Assembly: GCA_964035575.1 (NCBI GenBank)
Contig: OZ037851.1
Coordinates: 620,001 to 684,000 of the forward strand
Source of the DNA: Rhynchopus sp. YZ270_cl-10
Taxonomy: Eukaryota > Euglenozoa > Diplonemea > Diplonemida > Diplonemidae
DNA: 64,000 nucleotides
Direction: 5' to 3'
Position 1 is the first letter of the stretch. Each line of letters starts with the position of its first letter. Below the pieces are notes generated by a model, which saw only the letters and a list, made by a program, of their open reading frames with translations, was not told the DNA's origin and ran no database searches. The position numbers and the translations under genes are program-made. Of the stretch, positions 55,347 to 64,000 are shown one piece after another.

Positions 55347-56059
55347 TGGGGTGGCGACAGGGGGGGTGTGGAAAAAAATATTCACAAAAAATATTTTCAA
55401 ATTCTCTCGATCACAAAAAATCACAAAAAATCACAAAAAATCACGAAAAATCACAAAAAATCACAAAAAATCGCAAAAGTGTACCGTTTTGGGCTGCTGC
55501 AATTGTGCTGTAATTGTGGTGGAATTGTGTTCAGTTGTGCTCAGTTGTTCTCAGTTCTGCGTGTAAGTTTCGCTTAAAATTGAACTTTTTCGGCGTGGCT
55601 GCATAACCGATTCCCTACCCTGTTTCTACCAGATGTCATGCCGTTTTGGGGGGCATTCATGTGTTGTTTGTTGTTGGAAATTTTTGTTTTGTTTTCATTG
55701 GTGAAATTTTTAAACATCGGCATTTGCATTTCCGGAATCCGTCTGGCCAGTGGTGGGGTCAATTTGCCGAAATGGACAAGTTCTCGTTTTTGGTCAATTT
55801 CCACAGTATACACAGTTTTCACGGTATACACAGCATACACAGTGCCAGAGTGGGACAAAAAAAAGCTCATCTCAAAATATGCCGATCACAAAAAATCACA
55901 AAAGATCACAAAAAATCGCAAAAAATCACAAAAAATCGCAAAAAGGTCACAAAAAATCACGACCTGTCGCAAATAATCACAAAGAAGAAAAATGATTCTT
56001 TGTGATTTTTCGTGATTTTTCGTGACTGCCCAGTTCCGACCCCCCTTGTCGCCACCCCA
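55347..56059. mobile_element. 713-bp TIR element with TCACAAAAAA arrays
   Basis: TIRs TGGGGTGGCGACA / TGTCGCCACCCCA, extended by a G run, flanked by TAAAG (55342-55346, 56060-56064). Contains two arrays of TCACAAAAAA (55411-55470, 55885-55985), the 100-bp module shared with 36860-36960, and four imperfect units of the 9-bp motif (55805-55845). The terminal TGGKGTGGC is shared with 36148-37094. Confidence 0.82.
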
Positions 56060-56477
56060 TAAAGGCGGGTTCACTGATAATGAATGAAGCTGCCATTTTT
56101 TTTCATTCCGAATAGATTATGGATAACTACATTGGGTGCTCCGGGAGGGGGTCGATATTGACAGGTCGCTGACAGGTCGCTGACCGATTTCCGAAAGCAC
56201 CATGCAAACTTTTAAAAAGAAAAATTTAAAAAAAAAAAAAAGGCGAGGAACGTCTCGTTGTGGAGCTCACACAAAAAAAAACGAGGTGTCTACACGTTAT
56301 CAAGTATTCAATTATTCAAAAAAGAAAAAAAAAGAAGAAAAAAAAAGAAATAGATCAGAAGCATCTCAGTAACTACTAATCATTGCGACCTCCCCGAGGG
56401 GGTTCCGTTAAAAAAAAAATTTTTTTTCCCATGGCGTTACCTCAGGTACGCAAATAGAGTGTACGTTTGTTAGTATT

Positions 56478-56508
<31 letters not shown>

Positions 56509-58988
56509 CATTTATTTTCTTTTGTCACAAAATCCCATTTTCTCGAAGGGACTCTGAAGACGGGGTGGGTGGGGAAGAGAGGCATTACCACGGGTGGGGG
56601 TCAGGGGTTTGGGTGGAGATGGTTGTAAACGAGACAGGGGGGAAAGCTAAGCAATAAAATAGAAGCTTGAAAGTGCAAACGCCTCACCATTCATCGACAG
56701 ACGCAGGCACTGGTTCTCTTAAGGTTATGGAACCCCAGAGAGCACTTCATTGGCATGCACGGTTTCCACAGGGGAGGTTGTGCAGGTACATTATTTTAGC
56801 TCAAAAGTTGTTAGAACGAAGCCTCCCACGCTTGGTTATACCTAAACAAAAAGGGGGGTACTGTCTTGTATTAATCTCTTCGCTGTGCATGTATGTCATT
56901 TAAAAAAAAACATGGGATTTACACTCACCAAGTTTTCAAAAAATAAAAAAATAAGCCTTCCTGATGACAAAAGGGTAAACATGAGGACGGCGGGGGGTGA
57001 TTGCACAGGGTGACAACGTATCGAAAGCGAGATTCCCTCTCGCAAAAGGAAAAAAAAAAGGGCGTCAAAAGAGAATGCACAATTTAAAAAAAAGTGCTCC
57101 TGTGGTTTTCTGCTTATTGTTCATTATGTTAGTGACTCAAGAATTGCATTCAGAGTTATTTGACTATTTTGCTTTTTAAAAAAATGGTTGAGAAAAGTAG
57201 TGCAAGTGGCAAAGCCACGTTTGGAGTACAACATGCACAATTATTTTTTAACAATTCGGGGGTTTAGCGAGTAAATAAAATGAAAAGACCAAAAAAAAAC
57301 TAAATTGAATGACGTATCCTGTACAGAAGAGCACGAGACACAGAAGATACTATTTGTTCTTCTCCGTGACTTGTGTTGACTCAGCAACGTTGTGTCAAGA
57401 GGGTTACGTGATTTTTTGTTGTTGTTGTTGTTTTAATTGACGTAGTATAGTTCCAAGAGAATTGGGTGTCTTGTCTGTTTGTCCCAGTGTGGTTGCTGCG
57501 CCGAGCAAGTCCTCACGGGTGCTTGCTGTGCTTCTGGAAGTACGAAAGTAACACAACCATCAGAAAAAGAGAGAAAACCTTATGTATTTTTTGCTGCGTT
57601 TTATTGCATCGCCCTGGGGTTCTTTGGGAAATGAAGCAGCAGTGGGGTTGAGTATTCGTTTGAAAAAAAACACCTCAGTCCTTGACACGGGCAAGCAAAT
57701 GAAATCGTACAAGAAGCTACGTTACATTGCGTGAACAAGAGTGAAGGTCGATACCGTGTACAAGACACCTCTCGGAATGGTAATCAGGCACGTCTAGAAA
57801 ATGACAGAGGGGTTCGCAAACATAATAAAAAGTCAGTATGTACTTTCAAATCAAATGAAGAGAAAGTACCAGCACGTCCTAACCCAAAAAGGAAAAAAAG
57901 AGAAGAAGAAAGCTTGAAAGATGAATGGCCGCGCTGAGGGGCGCACATCTTTTCCTTCAGAGTGCTCCCAGAAAATTGGGTTAGTGTCAGTCTAGAGATC
58001 ACCAAGAGTGTTCTCCACTACCCCTTTTCTTGTTTGTCCCACCTTTTCTCGTTTTGGGTTTATTTTGTACAGTTTTGTTTTCCTTGTTGACAATACGTGA
58101 GACAAATACGAGTGTCAGTTTTATTTTGCTTTTTTTTGCTGTGTCGACCACTCAGGTAGGGGTCAGTACTCAAACACCGCCCCTGTTTTGAAATTTTTTT
58201 ATTTGAAGCCTGTGCTCCACTATGTATTGTGGTTTATTTTGTTTGTTTGCTTTTTTTTATTTTTTTGCATCGACAATCGTCCAAGTGAAACATCTGATGA
58301 TACTTCGGGGTAATCAATATTGACCAACACCTCCGCGTCTTTTGAGGGATGAAGTGAAATGTATAAAAAAAAAAGCGAATATGGGGAATGGGGGGTGAGG
58401 GGTTGAAACAATTTAACTTATTTTTTTTTGAAAAAGAACAGGGAAAATAAAAAGAAAGATTTATAAGATGACCCTAAGCCCCTCGTGCTTTATCACCTTA
58501 AAAAAAAAAGGAAAACACTTAGTCATTTTTGAAGAAAAAAAAAATCGCAACAAAGAAGCGGTTGACAGAGTCCATGGAGCACTGCCCCCCCGTACCCTCC
58601 TTGCAATATAACAAGTGTTTAGTTGTGCCCGGGCAACACACAGTGCTATCAAAAAAAAAAGGAAATTGAATCGCATCAGGGAAATAAAACTAGGGGATGG
58701 GAAGATGCCTTCTAAAATGAGTTTTTTCTTTTTCCTGGTCTGTGTCCACCTTTGTTTTTCATTGGTGGTGATGGTGGGGGATACTTTGAAACAGTTTTTT
58801 TTTTAACCTAAGCCCTAGGCTACAAAAGGAACGCAAATAATATCGCAGAAAAGGAGTACTTTGGTGAGGTTGCCTATTTATTTTTAGTGCCGACAATCAC
58901 CTGCGTCAAGACAGGTTCTTGTACAACACGTGGCTTGATTTTTTTTTTTTTTGAGGGAATTTTTTTTTTTGGAAACTGAGCCATATTG
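56060..58988. other. Gene-free region
   Basis: A family-C copy (56661-56750), D and E hairpins (about 56815-56850; 57912-57951; 58457-58502), CGACAATC motifs at 58270 and 58892 (family G), and a T run of about 29 bases (56480-56508). No gene recognised. Confidence 0.55.
56661..56750 (+). repeat. Family C repeat, diverged
   Basis: The stem is GTTCTCTTAAGGTTATGGAA then CCCCAGAGAGCAC; the outer stem is rebuilt with different pairs. Confidence 0.62.
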
Positions 58989-59930
58989 CAGGCCTAATGC
59001 TAACCGTTGGTTCGTCGGTTCACTTTTATTTATTATTTTTTTTATTTATCGGTTGGTTCGTCGGTTCACCCTTAAAAATGGGGGTTTTTTGGGATGGGGG
59101 GTTCTCTGCCTGTGGTATGCCGTGGGTACCTTGGTCCTGGAGATGTGGGCACCTGCGCCCGCATCTTCAGGAGGAAGGGAGATTAAAAGAAGGACACAGC
59201 AGTGCATACTGCGGCCCCCACCACTGGGTTCGAGGAGGAGGAGGGTCTGTCAGTCGACGAGACATCGAGTGTTGGAGAAGTTCTGATCTCTGAAGATACA
59301 GAGAGCAGTGTTGCATCTGTTGATGTTAAAGAGGAAAGCGAAGATGGCGATTGCGATGGCGGTGGCGGTGACGATGGAGACTTGTTTCAGGGACTCAATG
59401 ATGCACCCCCCTTGCCGGCAAAAATTAAAAAAAGTAGCCTACCGTGCGCCTGCGGCGCAGCTCAAAAACTGGCAGCCCACAGACCTCTACCATAGTTTGG
59501 CTGTAAAAATGTTCGGTTTTAGGTCACAAATTTTGAAATGTTGCGTACCGTGGCTTCGCCAGAAAGTTTTGATATCAACCGCCGTTTCTTCTTGTCCTGA
59601 GGGAAGGTTTCGTTCACTAGAGAGAACCTAATGCGAGGGCTTGACGTGGAAAAACGTGAGAAAAGGGTTGGTTTGGTTCTTGATGTACGTTACCATCCCA
59701 CGTCATCACGTATTTACGCGAAATGAACGGACCTTTTCGCGCGGAGCGCGAAAAAAAATTTTTTGACCCCTTTTTGGACATATCTTCACGATTTTGGGGG
59801 AAAATTTTTTTCATGAAGATAAGCGAAAACTCTGGACCCCTTCCCGGAGGGAATTTTTTTTTTTTCGTTTTTTTTTTTTTTCCGTCGGTTCACTTTTTTC
59901 CCCCCTCCCCCAAAGTTAGCATTAGGCCTG
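58989..59930. mobile_element. 942-bp TIR element carrying an acidic coding-like segment
   Basis: TIRs CAGGCCTAATGCTAAC / GTTAGCATTAGGCCTG flanked by a 9-bp duplication GCCATATTG (58980-58988, 59931-59939). CGTCGGTTCACTTTT lies just inside both ends in direct orientation. Positions 59200-59430 read as an acidic, Ser-rich plus-strand stretch, perhaps a captured gene piece. Also holds a double-hairpin module and CGCGCGGAGCGCG. Confidence 0.82.
59428..59566 (+). repeat. Double-hairpin module, copy 4, inside the 58989-59930 element
   Basis: AAAGTAGCCTACCGTG plus CGCCTGCGGCG, then TGCGTACCGTG plus GCTTCGCCAG. The spacer is diverged but of similar length. Confidence 0.72.
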
Positions 59931-60099
59931 GCCATATTGTGCAGACACTTTGATGGTGTGATCTACTGTACGTTTTATTTATTTTGTTTATGTGTATTTG
60001 ACTTGCTTCAAAATGACTTTCCCTGAGATGCTATCCCTCGGGTTAAAACCATTGTGAAGTGAGTAAAAACTAACTTACTCGTCGGACACGGGGTGGCTC

Positions 60100-60136
<37 letters not shown>

Positions 60137-60299
60137 TTTTTTTTTGCCTTTTTTTGTATTTTCCACAATCGTCCAAAAAGTAGGTGCTGTCCTAAAAGGA
60201 CACCTGAAGGAAAAGATGATAGAATGCTAACAGAACAACACCTTCATCCATAAATGAATGTGGCAGAGATGGGGAATAATCTGGTCTGACATTTTTTTT

Positions 60300-60350
60300 T
60301 TGAAAACTTGGTTGTATTAGTGTAGCCACCCTAGAGTGTGCTCCACTATA
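60300..60350 (-). repeat. Family F short repeat
   Basis: TGAAAACTTGGTTGTATTAG ... GTGCTCCACTATA; CCTAGAGTGTG variant like the 54091 copy. Confidence 0.7.
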
Positions 60351-61753
60351 CTAAAAACTTTTTTTTCCATGTCCTCTCCTGTTCAGCGGAGTCTCAAGCC
60401 TTTTTGTACGCCTTTGACTTTGGGATGGGGCTTTTGTAAAAGAGAAAATAAACAAAGGTTTTTTGTAAGATGAATCTAAGCTTCGTGTTGTAGTCACCTC
60501 ACCATTTTTTAAGAAAAAAAGTAGTGAAAAAGAAAAAAAATGGTGTGCGCTCCCATAGTCAACACCGTTTAGCGGAAATATTAGGGCAGATATCTGTGCG
60601 CAAAGACATTGTGTAAAATAAAGAAATGTTTCGAATCTGACTTTAGCGTTTTAGTCTGATATAGTCGCCTTGAAAAAGAGAGTACGGGGGAGGTGGGGAA
60701 GTAGGAATGAGCAAAAAAGGGGGGACAAAAACATCAGGCACTTTGTTTGTTCCCAAAAAAAGACACCTCTCACAGGACCCACCCAAATTTTACTCAATGT
60801 TACACAAGCGCTATCATTCTCTGACAATAATTATTTCATATACTTTCATATACATTCTATACTGAATAGAAGGTAATAAATAGGGCGAAATGTACCCAAA
60901 CTTTCACAAAAATAAAATAAATAAAAAAATAGCATACGTCAGACCATTAGTCACGCGCTTTGTGCACTGAAGCAAAGAACGGCTTGGCAAAACATATTTA
61001 TTTTGAAAGAAGAAAAAATAAAAACGATTGTTGATGTGGAAGGTTTCCCATTATCGCGGAGGGTCGGAGGGTCGTGTTCCATAATTTCTCCCCTACGGAT
61101 CTAAAGACATGAATTTATGCAAAATCGCACATTCGAGATTGGCGAAGCAAAACCGCTCCCGTCAATTCTCAATTTTTCTTTTTTTAGCAAAATATTTTTT
61201 GAAAAAAAAAATTCGGCTGTCTGACCCCTTATCCCCCAAAAGGGACATGCCATAAGGTAGTTCAGGGGTCGATAACAAAGTGCCTTTTAGTTCGAACGTG
61301 GGGGTTTTCTCGTACTAAATCTGCGTTTTCTGAACACTATATTTTGATATCGTGCGTCATTGCACAGACTTACTGGAGGGGAAGCGTTTAAAGTATACGT
61401 ATACTTTATTCGGCGGGTACATAACAAAAGAGAAAAGAAGAAGAAAAAGTTAAAAATTAATTTTTCTTGCACAGGGTGTGTGAGTGGGGGTACGGGTAAT
61501 GGTTTTTTTTTTTTTTCTGGCTGTTACGTAGGAGGACCTATACTGAAACTTTACCTACCTTATATTTTGCACATTTGAAACCACATTGAAAAAAAAGGTT
61601 TGATAAAGTATGTACAGGGGGCTCCCCAATATTAGGGGCAATATTTTGCTCCCAAAAGGAAGTTCGCACAAAACTGAAAGCGCCCTCCTCTCTCTCTTGT
61701 TGTGTGCATAGGATTGCAGAGAGAGATAAACAGGTGGTGTTGTTGTTGTTGTT

Positions 61754-61785
<32 letters not shown>

Positions 61786-63764
61786 TTTTTTTGAAAACTT
61801 GGTTGTATTGAGTATTAAGTGGAGACACCCGAGGATGAACTCCACTTTTTTTCTTTTGATCAATTGATAAATAAAAAGGAGCGTTGTAAAGAGAGAGAAA
61901 AATCGTAAGATGAACGTCAGAGTAATCACCTTTGAAAGAAAGTAGAATAAAAAAAAAAGGCGGGTTTTCGGTAAAAAAAAAGGGGGCTGGTAATTTGGAA
62001 ATCTGTATGGAAGAAAGAGAGAAAGAAAGAAGCCCTCTTCCCATAGTGTAAACATCTTTGGTGATAGAATACACTAAAAGTAATTGATAAACTGTAGTTT
62101 CGTTGTGAAAAAATATTGTTTCATATACTAACTATTCTACTGAAATAGAAGGTATAAGAAAAGAAAAGAAAAAGGGCGAAAAATTGAAGGTCCTTTTGCA
62201 TCGCAAAAAAAAAAAAAAAAGAAAGAAAGCTGCTTAGTCACCTTAAATGGGGTGTGTCAAAGCCGCCAAATAACGCCTTACTCGTTAGACAAAGTGGTGG
62301 GGGGGTTTGAATGGGTTTTTATATACAAAGTGGTGGGGGGGTGGGGGGAAAAGAAAGAAAAGTTTATAAGATGAACTTAGCCTCTCACGCTTAGCCACCT
62401 TAAAAAAAGATAGCTGTACCTCTCGGCACAGATCTTCCTTTTTCACAATCAGATTCACTAATACACCCTCACATATTTTCTAATACTGTAAAAGAAAAGT
62501 GAGGGCTGGAGGTGTGAACAAAAAAGTTGGGTGGAATTACTCACCCGAATATTTTTTTTTTCTTCTTTTTCCCCCTCTCCATTCTTGTTTCTCGATGCTG
62601 AAGTGTAGACAATGAATTTGCTCTGTTGCATATTCACAGTGCGGGCTCAGTTTAGCGTATTACAGTACCAAAACAAGCTAGCTTGTTAACCCTGGTATCG
62701 ACCAGAGGTTACCACATTATTTCTTCCTCCCTGTTTTGGATCAAAACAGAAAAAGAAAAAAATAGAGAAAAAAATGGAAACGAAGCAGCAGAGTGGGGAA
62801 GGGCCACACAAACACCAAAAGCAAAAAAGAAAAGAAAAAAACCTTTTACATGAGTAGCCTCTCCTTCGCACACATAAAAAGAAAACTTAATTGTGGTCAC
62901 GGAACACGTTCCTTTGGTGAAGTAAGATTGTCAAACGAAAAAGAGACAAAAAAAAAAAAAAAAAAAGAAACAGAAAACAGAAAAAGGAGGATATTATTTA
63001 GTTTAGTCAAATAGAATTGAGATTTTTTTTTTGTGTTCTTGCTGGACGTTCCAGGGGTGTGGTTCCCCTTCTCCGTGAACATGGCAGATGGATCTGGCCA
63101 TGTGGATGAGGATGTTTTTTTTTTCTCTTTTAAATGTTCAAAATGAAGAGAAGAGTCACTTTGACTTGGAGGGAGAAGAAAAAAACACCCCATGTGAATG
63201 TGGAAAAAATTTTAGAAATAAAACTTGAAAAATAGTTGGCATCACCGAACATACATTCAAGTGTTGCGAGAGATATCATGCCTTGGGGGCGGGTGATGGG
63301 TTGACATCACTACATCTCCCTTACGAAAAAAAAGAGGGGGAAAAGAGAAAAAAAACTTTAAAGATAAATGCCTCATGTGCATACACATCTAAAAAAAAAA
63401 AATTGCAAAAGAAAACCGTATACAGACAACCACTTTTGCTATCTGATACGATTAAAAAACTAAGAAGGCTTGAAAAACGATGGATCGGCCTCCTGGACAC
63501 AGACACACAGCACACCTTCGATATAATATTAAAAAAAGGGGTAATAATACATCAAATAACGCGTAGTCGCAAGACATGGGTCTTAAGGGAAAACACTGTG
63601 GTATTTTTCCTCTCAAACACAATGCAAAAAACACTGGCCAAGCCTTGTCGGCTAATTGGCGTGTTTAATTGGGAGGTGACATGTTTTGAAAGACTGTTTG
63701 CTGGGGGGGGGGGGGGGGGTAGGGGAGGGTCACTGTACTCGATACACGGCGGGGTCCGCACACC

Positions 63765-63870
63765 CCGAGGGTCCGTAAAACGGCATGTTAGGAGGGTCCC
63801 TCTTTACGGAGTGTCATTACGTACCCTAGGGTACGTAATTACGTACCCTAGGGTCCGTAATTACGGAGCC
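63765..63870. repeat. Nested palindromes near the window end
   Basis: A 22-bp perfect palindrome centred on CCCTAGGG (63817-63838) is followed by a second CCCTAGGG with GTAATTACGG arms. They are probably inner parts of an element cut by the window end, since AAAATTTT and GCCCCC follow as in other elements. Confidence 0.6.
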
Positions 63871-64000
63871 TCCCAGGGAAAGGGACTCTCGAAAAATTTT
63901 TTTTGCCCCCGTTTAGGGCTAATTTCGACGATTTGAGGCCATTAAAAGCAAAATTTGGCACTTTTGAGCATCTGTGGGGGTCTAAAACGCAGTTTAGAGT

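Larger units (their letters stand above)
59931..64000. other. Gene-free region to window end
   Basis: Family-F copies (60300-60350, 61791-61847), D hairpins (60463-60500, 61903-61935, 62357-62405), E hairpin (63352-63393), family-I motifs (60829-60873, 62121-62158), a T run of 35 bases (60101-60135) and nested palindromes at 63765-63870. A 217-codon plus-strand frame at 63283-63936 has no recognisable domain and crosses repeats. Confidence 0.5.

Noticed and set aside
63283-63936. 217-codon plus-strand frame near the window end
   Set aside because: It crosses an E hairpin, A runs and G runs; the middle part has some coding look but no recognised motif, and it opposes the gene direction.

Overview
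The window is nuclear DNA of a single-celled eukaryote. All twelve recognisable protein genes lie in positions 844-38109 and all are on the minus strand. Eleven are single open frames; one (15186-16262) is interrupted by two clear GT-AG introns. On the coding strand, most genes have a long pyrimidine tract ending in AG a few to about 75 bases before the start codon. One-way gene order, few introns and pyrimidine/AG leaders are what spliced-leader trans-splicing lineages show (kinetoplastids, diplonemids, euglenids, dinoflagellates). A euglenozoan, perhaps a diplonemid, is my best guess, but I found no spliced-leader gene and no taxonomic marker, so this stays an inference.

Genes in order, all minus strand: a dual-specificity phosphatase (844-1551); a WD40 protein with a ubiquitin-like N-terminus (1976-3109); a small soluble cytochrome b5 (3750-4001); an NRF-6-type membrane acyltransferase (6557-8839); a four-helix voltage-sensor-like membrane protein whose last 25 residues come from a short interspersed repeat (10903-11577); a PLP-dependent glutamate decarboxylase (12825-14294); a secreted YbjN-like protein (15186-16262, spliced); an SLC18/VMAT-like MFS transporter (19220-20419); and four PLAC8 cysteine-rich paralogues (22662-23105, 25758-26219, 28427-28930, 37621-38109). 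A decayed hAT transposase lies on the plus strand at about 16355-17250. They do not form one obvious pathway, though a glutamate decarboxylase and a vesicular-amine-type transporter lie close together. The PLAC8 set looks like dispersed tandem duplication.

From 28.9 kb, and almost completely from 38.1 kb to the end, the window is gene-free and built of repeats. There are several non-autonomous elements with terminal inverted repeats (TIRs), many with target-site duplications (TSDs): 11685-11823, 31614-34193, 36148-37094, 41037-41961, 43238-43667, 51193-52184 (piggyBac-type, TTAA), 55347-56059 and 58989-59930. Elements with different termini share internal modules: a double-hairpin module built on GCGTACCGTG, and a second 55-100 bp module. 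One copy of the second module sits beside a 9-bp minisatellite of about 48 units, whose short ancestral state survives in a sister element.

Dispersed through all intergenic DNA are tens of very short (35-120 bp) repeats, here named families A to G and I. Two of them (D and E, about 40 bp) are hairpins with a common loop but different, still paired stems, and every copy I found lies in the same orientation, antisense to the genes. These hairpins and the shared modules are the most unusual features of the window. Homopolymer A/T runs up to about 35 bases are frequent.
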